A stretch of 64,000 nt of DNA, taken from assembly GCA_964522505.1 (NCBI GenBank), contig CAZFWJ010000009.1, positions 15,079 through 79,078 on the forward strand, written 5' to 3'. A program made the translations under genes and the position numbers. Source of the stretch: GYS-P2D sp964522505. GTDB taxonomy: Bacteria > Bacteroidota > Bacteroidia > Chitinophagales > Saprospiraceae. Shown piece after piece: positions 43,078 through 50,827 of the stretch (within the stretch, counting starts at the first letter, position 1; every line of letters starts with the position of its first letter). Below the pieces are notes generated by a model. That model was given only the letters and a program-made list of their open reading frames with translations. It searched no databases and was not told where the DNA came from.

Positions 43078-43927
43078 GCTTAAACATCACTTGATCATTC
43101 GGCTTCATATGGGCCATCTGATTTAAGGCAGATTCGGTTAATACACCTATTCGTGGATACCCGCCTATAGTTTGCGCATCACGCCCAAGAATGATTGGGG
43201 TACCGACTGAAGTAATTTGAATAGTTCCTGGCAGAACTCCCGACGACACCATTGGTGGTAGCTGGTTAATATCTAACGGGATTCCATCAAGTCTATAGCC
43301 CATTCGATTAGACGCATTGTTGACAGTATAGCCCGTTGACAGAAACTTCTGAATGAGGTCCTTAGAGAATAGACTATATTCAGGACCCATGAACAGCTCT
43401 AGTTGATGTGGAGACTGTTGTATTATTTCTTTCTGAATTTCTATGATAGGATGCGGTCCATTATGTTGAGTATTGATCTTTATTTTTGACCCTTTCTTGA
43501 GAATGTTGTCCTTTAGGACTTCACCATATATCAATGGACTGACGCTACCCTGCCAGCGGTCAACTTCCCAGTTTCCAGCAATACCTATATAACAGCGACA
43601 ACCATATTTCAACCTGCCAAAACTCAGTCGATCTCCTGCAACAACTAAGGTAGGTCTATGCAGCTCTATCGGTATCTTGTTAATAATTGGAGATAAGTCA
43701 GATCCCGTGATTGCAATGATAGCTGGGTTGTCAAATGATATAGTAGGCCCCATCATCGTACACTCTATAACCGCTTCAGCAGCATCATTTCCTAGGATCG
43801 CATTGCATAGTTCATAACTCTCTAAGTCCATAGCTCCTCCTTGAGGAATTCCCTCATGAGCATATCCTACTCTTCCTGCATCTTGAAGGGTTGAGTATAA
43901 ACCAGCCTTTATGACATCAATGATCAT
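43070..43927 (-). CDS. pxpC: 5-oxoprolinase subunit C (biotin-dependent carboxyltransferase family)
   Basis: 285 aa. The family's opening 'DVIKAGLYSTLQDAGRVGYAHEGIPQGGAMD' (KipA/PxpC pattern with a STLQD.GR and GI..GGAMD) and the C-terminal 'GTIQITSVGTPIILGRDAQTIGGYPRIGVL' block are complete. With PxpB and PxpA it opens 5-oxoproline to glutamate with ATP. It is translated from the same message as pxpB (ATGA overlap). It converges on trpA. PxpA lies 9.6 kb away, after the his genes. Confidence 0.92.
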   Translation of the reverse strand: MIIDVIKAGLYSTLQDAGRVGYAHEGIPQGGAMDLESYELCNAILGNDAAEAVIECTMMGPTISFDNPAIIAITGSDLSPIINKIPIELHRPTLVVAGDRLSFGRLKYGCRCYIGIAGNWEVDRWQGSVSPLIYGEVLKDNILKKGSKIKINTQHNGPHPIIEIQKEIIQQSPHQLELFMGPEYSLFSKDLIQKFLSTGYTVNNASNRMGYRLDGIPLDINQLPPMVSSGVLPGTIQITSVGTPIILGRDAQTIGGYPRIGVLTESALNQMAHMKPNDQVMFKLT

Positions 43928-44634
43928 GACAAGATAAGTTGATTATAGTCGTAGTTTTGATGGGTTATGAGGCTCGATATATGACGATGTTCTTCTAGAG
44001 TTATCGGTTTATAATTGATCTTATCATATGCTCTAAATAGGCTTGACTCCTTACGATATGCATCAAAAACCTTGATCGGGCAATGGCCGATTATATTCCA
44101 TCCCCCCGGGCTATTTACTGGATATATGGCGATCTGCTCCCCTGTCATAGCCAATGAACCAGCTGGAACGGCCTTACGAGGGACTGATAGACGGGGACAG
44201 TGTATTGACTCGTCTACACTTGCCATAAAAGCAAATCCAGGTAGGAAACCCATCATATGGACTTGATAACTTCTATTCAACAGCAGTCGCTTGATATCTT
44301 CAATTGGTTGGTTACAATGTTCAACAACTCGTCTTTGATCAAGCGCAAAACTCGAATGAAAACAAACTGGAATTTCTAACATTCGCGAGTTAAAATGTAG
44401 CTTATCAATTTGGCCAATAGTATCTACATAATTGCTGATTTCTTCACTACTGATTTTGTTAGAGTCATAACGTACAAGCAATGAATTGTAGGCAGGAATA
44501 AGGTCAATAATCTGAATCTGGAAACGCTGTTTTAACTGAGTCGTGATGTGCTTAATCGCAGATAAATTGTTAGCTGAGATGCCACCATCAAGCTGTACTA
44601 ATAATGCGTTTGAACCATAGGAATATATTTTCAT
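43924..44634 (-). CDS. pxpB: 5-oxoprolinase subunit B (allophanate hydrolase-like subunit 1)
   Basis: 236 aa. The block 'VCFHSSFALDQRRVVEHCNQ' and the 'HMMGFLPGFAFMASVD' motif, followed by 'PRLSVPRKAVPAGSLAMTGEQIAIYP' and 'GGWNIIGHCPIKVFD', are those of the KipI/PxpB family, which works with PxpC on 5-oxoproline. It lies upstream of pxpC and overlaps it by 4 bases. The start ATG at 44634 faces the amidohydrolase gene with a 186-base gap between them in which I see no clear promoter. Confidence 0.92.
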   Translation of the reverse strand: MKIYSYGSNALLVQLDGGISANNLSAIKHITTQLKQRFQIQIIDLIPAYNSLLVRYDSNKISSEEISNYVDTIGQIDKLHFNSRMLEIPVCFHSSFALDQRRVVEHCNQPIEDIKRLLLNRSYQVHMMGFLPGFAFMASVDESIHCPRLSVPRKAVPAGSLAMTGEQIAIYPVNSPGGWNIIGHCPIKVFDAYRKESSLFRAYDKINYKPITLEEHRHISSLITHQNYDYNQLILS

Positions 44635-44820
44635 ATCTATAAAGATCCTACAGCTATAAAGGTAAGCTTGTATACGGTCTCATCAAAAAATTCAAATTGT
44701 AATGAAGTATCATTTGGACATAAACCAAACATATCGATGCCGATCTATCATAAATATTCTGAGCTAACTACTTCTCTCTCTTTCTAATATCTCTTACCTT
44801 TTAACATCAAAGAGAGGGCC

Positions 44821-46554
44821 ATGACCACAGTTATCCGAAATGGAACATACTTCGATGGAACAGGAACAAAAGGAATACTCAAAGACATCGTTGTCAAAGA
44901 TGGTCATATTGCCTCTGTTCATGATCGAGCACCGGCAATCGAGCAAGCCGTTGAAATCGATGCTACAGGCAAATGGGTAACACCTGGTTTCCTAGATATC
45001 CATACTCACTATGATGCCGAAATTGAAGTGATGCCAGGACTCGAGGAATCACTGCGTCATGGCACTACTACTGTGGTCATGGGTAATTGCTCTATAAGTG
45101 CAGCTCTTGGCAAGGATGAAGACATCGTAGACCTGTTCTGCCGGGTAGAAAACATGCCAGCACAAGTCCTTACAGAATGGATTAAAGATCGAATCACGTG
45201 GAATTCATTAGCTGAGTATTATGAGCATTTAGGAAGCTTGAACATGGGGCCAAATGTTGCGAGCTTCATTGGTCATTCCAATATCCGAATTGCATCAATG
45301 GGAGTCGATCGAAGCTTTAATGAGCAAAAAGCTACTAAATCCGAGAAATCAAAAATGGATGCATACCTCAATGAAGCAATGGAGGCAGGATATCTCGGTA
45401 TGTCTATAGATATGTTGCCATTCCATAGATGGAGCGGCGTGTTTAACCCTAAATACAAAGGCACTTCGGTGCCATCTCAGCAAGCACCCGTATCAGAGTA
45501 TCGACGATTGGCCAATATCTTACGTAAACATAATCGAGTACTCCAAGCCACTCCCAATGCCCTGGATAAGAAATCAGGGATACATCTGTTACGAATGAGT
45601 TCGGGTATAGGACGTAAGCCGCTTAAGACCACCATTGTCGCAGCTATGGATCTGAAGTCTGATGAGAACATCCATAAGCTCGTAACCTTTCTCGCTTCAT
45701 TGGGTAAGAAAATCTTTAATGCCGACATGCGTTTTCAAGCTTTATCTATGCCGTTCCTGAACTATGGCGAAGGCCCTATTACTCCTTTGTTTGAAGAATT
45801 TCCTTCTATGGTAAAGGTGATTGGGGCCAGTCAGGAAGAGCGTAAAGAAGCATTTGCTGATCCTACATTTAGAAATTGGTTTAAGAAAGATTGGAATCAT
45901 AAGACGACCTCTGTATTTCCTCGACTACTCGGAGAGATGACTGTAGTAAAGGCACCAGATGTTTCCTTAGTCGGATCAACTTTTCAAGAATTATCAGATC
46001 GTTATGCTTCAGGAATAGACAGTCTTGATTATTTCATGGATCTCGTCCATGAGTTTGACACAGACCTAATTTGGAAATGTGTTGCCGCCAATCATAGAGA
46101 TGATATTCGTATGAGTCTCATGGCACATGATTACACCTTCCCTGGATTTAATGATTCGGGTGCGCATAATGTGAATATGGCTTTTCATGATGGAGCACTA
46201 CAAACGCTGAGACAGGCCATGAATAATCCTAAGATCATGCCTGTGGAGAAGGCGATCAATCGCCTGACTAAATTGCCAGCCGATTGGCTCGGACTAGATG
46301 CAGGATCAATCGAAATTGGACGACGTGCGGATATCTGCGTAATCGATCCAACAAAATTGGACGAAGGACTCACACAAGAACCTATAGAGGACTATCATCC
46401 GAGCCTCGGCGGTGCGTTTCGCTATGTTAAAAGATCTGATGGCGTGGTTAATCATGTCTTCATTAATGGTCAAGAAGTATTCAGTAATCAGAATGGCTTC
46501 ACTAAGGAGTTAGGGAAGAAGCAGTATGGACGATTACTGCGAAGTTTGAACTAA
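44821..46554 (+). CDS. Amidohydrolase-family protein, N-acyl-D-amino-acid deacylase-like
   Basis: 577 aa. The metal-site motif DIHTHYDAEI (residues about 59-68, HxH), a conserved 'HGTTTVVMGNCSI' and later 'FIGHSNIR' and 'NDSGAHNVNM' fit the D-aminoacylase branch of the amidohydrolase superfamily, which removes acyl groups from N-acyl-D-amino acids. The C-terminal 'LGLDAGSIEIGRRADICVIDP' composite beta domain is also typical. It could act on other amides. Cytosolic (no signal). It stands next to pxpB in divergent orientation, so a shared role in amino-acid salvage is possible but not shown. Confidence 0.83.
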   Translation: MTTVIRNGTYFDGTGTKGILKDIVVKDGHIASVHDRAPAIEQAVEIDATGKWVTPGFLDIHTHYDAEIEVMPGLEESLRHGTTTVVMGNCSISAALGKDEDIVDLFCRVENMPAQVLTEWIKDRITWNSLAEYYEHLGSLNMGPNVASFIGHSNIRIASMGVDRSFNEQKATKSEKSKMDAYLNEAMEAGYLGMSIDMLPFHRWSGVFNPKYKGTSVPSQQAPVSEYRRLANILRKHNRVLQATPNALDKKSGIHLLRMSSGIGRKPLKTTIVAAMDLKSDENIHKLVTFLASLGKKIFNADMRFQALSMPFLNYGEGPITPLFEEFPSMVKVIGASQEERKEAFADPTFRNWFKKDWNHKTTSVFPRLLGEMTVVKAPDVSLVGSTFQELSDRYASGIDSLDYFMDLVHEFDTDLIWKCVAANHRDDIRMSLMAHDYTFPGFNDSGAHNVNMAFHDGALQTLRQAMNNPKIMPVEKAINRLTKLPADWLGLDAGSIEIGRRADICVIDPTKLDEGLTQEPIEDYHPSLGGAFRYVKRSDGVVNHVFINGQEVFSNQNGFTKELGKKQYGRLLRSLN

Positions 46555-46622
46555 TAGTCAGAGGTGGTTTAATAGCTGAGTTTATGTGATGTTAAGTGTC
46601 AAGTATTAAGAAGAATAAACCA

Positions 46623-47033
46623 ATGAGTCCATCATACTCCAAAACCCCACTTGCCAAAAAATTGGGAATAAAAGCAGGAGATGCTATTCTTCATCATAAT
46701 TGCCCTAAGTCCTATTTCTCTCTTTTTGATGTTTTACCTGAGGATATTTCAGTGAACGAGCATTTCACGTCAGAGTGAATTGATTTTATTCATGCATTCT
46801 TCACCTCCATAACTGAGCTAGAGCAAGACTATTCAAAGCTGAAGTTATGTCTAAAAAAATCAGGAATGTTTTGGATTAGTTGGCCCAAAGGAAGTTCTAA
46901 CATCTATACAGATCTAAAACGAGATTGGATAAGAGATTATGCTTTAAGCCGTGGACTTGTCGATGTGAAAATTGCTTCAATTGATGAAAACTGGAGCGCC
47001 CTTAAGTTCGTGTATCGATTAGTCGATAGATAA
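46623..47033 (+). pseudogene. DUF3052-family gene with in-frame TGA stop
   Basis: The ATG at 46623 reads MSPSYSKTPLAKKLGIKAGD, the conserved start of DUF3052 proteins. The frame is closed by TGA at 46776-46778 and then goes on in the same frame for 84 codons with the rest of the family: 'IDFIHAFFTS', 'GMFWISWPKGSS', 'RGLVDVKIASIDENWSALKF' and 'VYRLVDR' up to TAA at 47033. A single base change or sequence error would restore a protein of 136 aa. No frame loss is involved. TGA is used as a normal stop elsewhere in the window, so re-coding is unlikely. DUF3052 has no established function. Confidence 0.75.
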
Positions 47034-47183
47034 GCTTATACGCAGACTTCTTGGTCGTTGAATACTCCATAAGATCAATATTGAAAGTGTACTGTGATTT
47101 TATAAGTTAGGAATCACTCCTTTATACATTTATCATTACCTTATGAGTGCTAACTTCTGACCAACTATTTTATTGCTAACTAG

Positions 47184-47987
47184 ATGAAGAGTAAATCTGC
47201 CCTTCTTAATACAGCTTGCTATACATCTGTCATTGCTATATTATTTATTTCATCTTGTAATACTCCGAAACCAGGAAGCTGTGTAGTTGAAAGTGACTTA
47301 AGAGACAACCCTATTACAGCTCATTCTCATAATGATTACGATCAAGACGAACCAATAATTACGGCGATAAATCATGGATTTAGTTCTATCGAGGCAGACA
47401 TCTATTATGAGGATTCAAAATTGTATGTGAGTCATGATGATAAAGACCTTGAAAAGAAATCAACATTGTCAGTTCAGTATCTTGACCAACTCGTAAGATA
47501 TTTAGAAGACGATCACAAGGATATCCAGTTATTAGTAGATATCAAGAACTACTCTGTAGAGCTCATTGAATTATTAAATCAAGAATTATCAACATACGCG
47601 CAATACTTAGTTTCTCGTGATGCCCCCCTGCTAACAAAGAATAAAATCAAAATAGTTCTTAGTGGAGTAATTGATCGTGAAAAGCTAATTGCAGATGATA
47701 ACAATCAGTATTTGTTCATTGATGGCCGCATATCTGACTTGGACAAATATTATCCTTCAAGTATAGTCCCTATGATTAGTGAGAACGCCTCACGGTTTGA
47801 GGATGAAAATCAACTGAAAATAATCATTGATGAAGTTCATAATCAGGGTAAAACGATCAGGTTGTGGAATACTGAGGATACTGAAGCAACATGGCTCCAA
47901 CTATTGGCATTGAAGCTTGATTTTATCGGAGTTGACGATATCAACAAATTCTATTGCATCATGAAAGCAAATGGTCACATTAATTGA
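47184..47987 (+). CDS. PI-PLC/GDPD-superfamily lipoprotein
   Basis: 267 aa. A lipoprotein signal peptide leads to a lipobox (F-I-S-S-C25). The following 'AHSHNDYDQDEPIITAINHGFSSIEADIYY' and 'LYVSHD' blocks follow the AIM6-like branch of the PI-PLC/GDPD TIM-barrel phosphodiesterases (the AH.HN and E.D..... metal-binding motifs). It likely splits a glycerophospho- or phosphoinositol-type ester in the periplasm. The rest of the barrel is complete ('IRLWNTED' near the end). It is a single gene between a decayed DUF3052 gene and a flavoprotein. Confidence 0.78.
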   Translation: MKSKSALLNTACYTSVIAILFISSCNTPKPGSCVVESDLRDNPITAHSHNDYDQDEPIITAINHGFSSIEADIYYEDSKLYVSHDDKDLEKKSTLSVQYLDQLVRYLEDDHKDIQLLVDIKNYSVELIELLNQELSTYAQYLVSRDAPLLTKNKIKIVLSGVIDREKLIADDNNQYLFIDGRISDLDKYYPSSIVPMISENASRFEDENQLKIIIDEVHNQGKTIRLWNTEDTEATWLQLLALKLDFIGVDDINKFYCIMKANGHIN

Positions 47988-48039
47988 AGTGGTTCTCAGT
48001 TCAATCAACCAATTAGTCACAAACAAGCTTTATTGATTT

Positions 48040-49431
48040 ATGAAAAAATATGACGCGATAATAATTGGAGCTGGTTCTGCTGGTTTGGGATGTCTCGGTA
48101 TGGCAAAGGAATTAGGTTGGACTTCAATGATTGTAGATAAGGATGAAGCCAATATAGGTGGAGATTGCCTCAATTTCGGCTGTGTACCGAGCAAAGCATT
48201 GATACATGTAGCCAAGCAGTTTCAAGGAGCTCGAAAGGCCATAGAATTTGGACTTGAAGTAAGCGGCAAAGCTGACTGGTCTAAAGTCATCAACTACGTC
48301 CACGAAACTCAAGCTACCATAAGGGCCCATGAGAGCGCTGAATATCTGAGATCACATGGAGAGAATCTAGTTATTGGAGAAGCTCAATTTATTGATAAGC
48401 ACAGTATAGAAGTCAACGGAGAACATTATCAAGCTGATAAATTTTTCATCTGCACAGGTTCGCACCCAAGAGTGATACCATTTGAAGGCTTAGATCAGGT
48501 GATGTATTATACTAATGAGACCTTGTTCTATGATCTCAAGGCCTTACCCGAACGCTTATTAGTGGTAGGAGGAGGACCTATTGGATGTGAGATGGCGCAA
48601 GTGTTTCAGCGCTTAGGAAGTCAGGTATTCCTCTTGGATCGAGGTGATCGTATTCTCAGAAAAGAGCGTGAAGAAATGAGCTATATATTGGCAGATCAAC
48701 TTACTCAAGAAGGCGTAGAAATCATCTTGGGACATGACTTAAAACGATTCGATTCTGCTACGTCTGCTATTCTTAAGAATAGATCATCACAAGATGAACT
48801 TACGCTAGATTTTGATGCCTGTTTACTTGCAATAGGACGCGGACTTAACCACGACTCCTTACAGTTAGAAAAAGCCAATGTGGAATTAACAGAACGCAAG
48901 AAGATAAAGGTCAATGACTATCTTCAAACTAGTCAAAAACATATCTATGTTGTGGGTGATGCGGTTGGATCATATCAATTCTCTCATGGCGCTGAAAAGC
49001 ATGTCAAATTACTTCGACATAACTTCAAGAGTATATTTGATAAGAAGCATCATATCAAAGGATTATCCTGGGTAACATTCACAGATCCTGAGATTGCTAC
49101 CTTCGGATTCAGTGAGGCGTACCTGATAGAAAACAAGATTTCGTACTGGCGTCAAGATCAAGATTTTAGTCGTGATGATCGTGCCATTACTAGCAATTAT
49201 AGCTACGGCAAGATGACACTATTTGTATCCACAGATCGAAACAAGTCAAGCAGAAAGATTCTTGGGGGCTCCCTAATAGCACCTATGGCTGGAGACATTA
49301 TGCAAGAATTACATTTAGCAACAATCACAAACCTCTCTTTAGATGACTTTCTAAAGAAAGTATACGCCTATCCTACAGCAAGCCGAATTAATCAACAAAC
49401 GATAAAAGGTATAGTAGATTATAAAGGCTAA
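48040..49431 (+). CDS. Pyridine nucleotide-disulfide oxidoreductase (mercuric reductase-like)
   Basis: 463 aa. FAD motif GAGSAG (10-15), redox-active disulfide GGDCLNFGCVPSK (Cys47 and Cys52 region), NADPH Rossmann motif VVGGGPIGCEMAQ, and the FAD-contact block YVVGDAVGSYQFSHGAEKH. This is the dihydrolipoamide/mercuric-reductase fold without an N-terminal metal-binding domain. In the dimer-interface region the usual HPTxSE (His-Pro catalytic dyad) is replaced by YPTASR, and no vicinal Cys pair is seen at the C-terminus, so classic glutathione or lipoamide reductase activity and MerA-type mercury reduction are both questionable. Real substrate unknown. Confidence 0.85.
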   Translation: MKKYDAIIIGAGSAGLGCLGMAKELGWTSMIVDKDEANIGGDCLNFGCVPSKALIHVAKQFQGARKAIEFGLEVSGKADWSKVINYVHETQATIRAHESAEYLRSHGENLVIGEAQFIDKHSIEVNGEHYQADKFFICTGSHPRVIPFEGLDQVMYYTNETLFYDLKALPERLLVVGGGPIGCEMAQVFQRLGSQVFLLDRGDRILRKEREEMSYILADQLTQEGVEIILGHDLKRFDSATSAILKNRSSQDELTLDFDACLLAIGRGLNHDSLQLEKANVELTERKKIKVNDYLQTSQKHIYVVGDAVGSYQFSHGAEKHVKLLRHNFKSIFDKKHHIKGLSWVTFTDPEIATFGFSEAYLIENKISYWRQDQDFSRDDRAITSNYSYGKMTLFVSTDRNKSSRKILGGSLIAPMAGDIMQELHLATITNLSLDDFLKKVYAYPTASRINQQTIKGIVDYKG

Positions 49432-49507
49432 CACACTGATCTAAGTTGTGTAAAGGAGGCTGCAAGAATTATCAATTTTAATCATTCAAAGACTTCAGCA
49501 AAAAAGT

Positions 49508-49515
49508 TAATTTTG
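49508..49515 (+). promoter_or_regulatory. Candidate -7 promoter box TAATTTTG
   Basis: TAATTTTG fits TAnnTTTG and lies 41 bases before the ATG of the histidine kinase. No -33 TTG is visible at the right spacing. It is in the 125-base gap after the flavoprotein gene. Confidence 0.45.
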
Positions 49516-49556
49516 AATAAATGCGATTGACTGAATGAAGCAATTTACTAAGCCCA

Positions 49557-50756
49557 ATGATTAAAAATCAAGTAAAGAACGAAGAATTCCTCAAGCTCGT
49601 TATGGACAACATACCATCATCTGTATTCTGGAAGAATAGAGATAGTATTTATCAGGGTTGTAATCAGAACTTTGGCGAATCTGCTGGCCTTGCTTCAACT
49701 GATGATATTATTGGAAAGAGTGACTACGACCTTCCGTGGAGTAAGGAACAATCTGACTACTTCAGAAAAATAGATAAAGAGGTTATGGATTCTGGAGACG
49801 TTCAACTCAATTTTGAAGAGCCTATAACTGTACAGAATGGCCAAACTAAGTGGGTCCGAACAAGCAAGGTTCCTTTAAGAAACAATGGCGGTCAAATCAT
49901 AGGGATATTAGGAACCTATGAAGATATCACCGAACGTAAAGAGATGGAGCTTGAATTAAAGAACCATAACAAAAGTCTCAAATCTCTTAATTCTAGGCTT
50001 GAGTTGATCAACCAAGATCTCGAACAATTTGCCTATGCGACATCCCATGATCTTCAGGAACCTATAAGAATGATTGCTGGGTTTTCTGGATTACTCAAAC
50101 AGAAGTATTCTAGCCTCTTAGGAGATGAAGGCAATGATTACTTAGAAATAATCTCAGAGGGGGCTAAGCGAATGTCCTCTTTAGTAAGTCAGATCTTGAC
50201 CTACTCAAGAGTAGATACAATAGAAGATGAGTTCGAAGAGGCATCAGTAGGTGAACTTGTAAAACAAATTGCTTTAGATCTCGACTTGCTATTAAAGGAA
50301 AGTAAAGCACGTTTGGAGCTTGACATAGGTGATGTCAAGATCAGATGTCTGCCAGAAAGAATAAAAATGCTGTTTACCAATCTGATCTCCAATGGAATAA
50401 AGTTCAATGAAAATGATGTGCCGATCATTAGAATATCAGCAGAGGAGCAGGAAGAAGACTGGTATTTTGAAGTAGCTGATAATGGAATCGGCATAGATCC
50501 AAAATATCTACATTTAATATTTCAACCTTTCAAGCGCCTAAGCACCAAAGAAGATTATCATGGGAATGGCATAGGATTGTCTATATGCAAAAGGATAGTG
50601 ACACTACATGGTGGCTCTATTGGTTACAGACCAAATCCCGAAGGAGGCACTATATTTTATTTTTCTCTACCAAAAGTATTGGTAACCACCAATGACCCTG
50701 AGGAGCTTGTTCAACTTAGTTTAGATAAGCGTAATCAGATAGAGGGTGACATTTAA
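49557..50756 (+). CDS. PAS-domain sensor histidine kinase
   Basis: 399 aa. A PAS/PAC domain (residues about 9-130, ending GTYEDITERKEME) is followed by a short coiled coil and a HisKA domain with the phosphorylated His164 in YATSHDLQEPIR, then an HATPase_c domain with N-box NLISNGIKFN (Asn275 region), G1 DNGIGID (308-314) and G2 GNGIGLSIC (336-344). There are no transmembrane helices, so it is a cytosolic, phytochrome-like class kinase. No response regulator gene lies beside it, so the partner is elsewhere. The gene has its own promoter box. Confidence 0.9.
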   Translation: MIKNQVKNEEFLKLVMDNIPSSVFWKNRDSIYQGCNQNFGESAGLASTDDIIGKSDYDLPWSKEQSDYFRKIDKEVMDSGDVQLNFEEPITVQNGQTKWVRTSKVPLRNNGGQIIGILGTYEDITERKEMELELKNHNKSLKSLNSRLELINQDLEQFAYATSHDLQEPIRMIAGFSGLLKQKYSSLLGDEGNDYLEIISEGAKRMSSLVSQILTYSRVDTIEDEFEEASVGELVKQIALDLDLLLKESKARLELDIGDVKIRCLPERIKMLFTNLISNGIKFNENDVPIIRISAEEQEEDWYFEVADNGIGIDPKYLHLIFQPFKRLSTKEDYHGNGIGLSICKRIVTLHGGSIGYRPNPEGGTIFYFSLPKVLVTTNDPEELVQLSLDKRNQIEGDI

Positions 50757-50827
50757 CTAATTGTTGGGTCTTCAATCGTGCTCTTATATAAAGTTTGTGG
50801 ATATTAGGCACTAATTAATAAGGGGTA

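Noticed and set aside
46776..46778. TGA read as Sec or Trp in the DUF3052 gene
   Set aside because: TGA is used as a normal stop in other genes here (for example hisC, hisD and hisG), and no SECIS-like hairpin or selenoprotein family is known for DUF3052.
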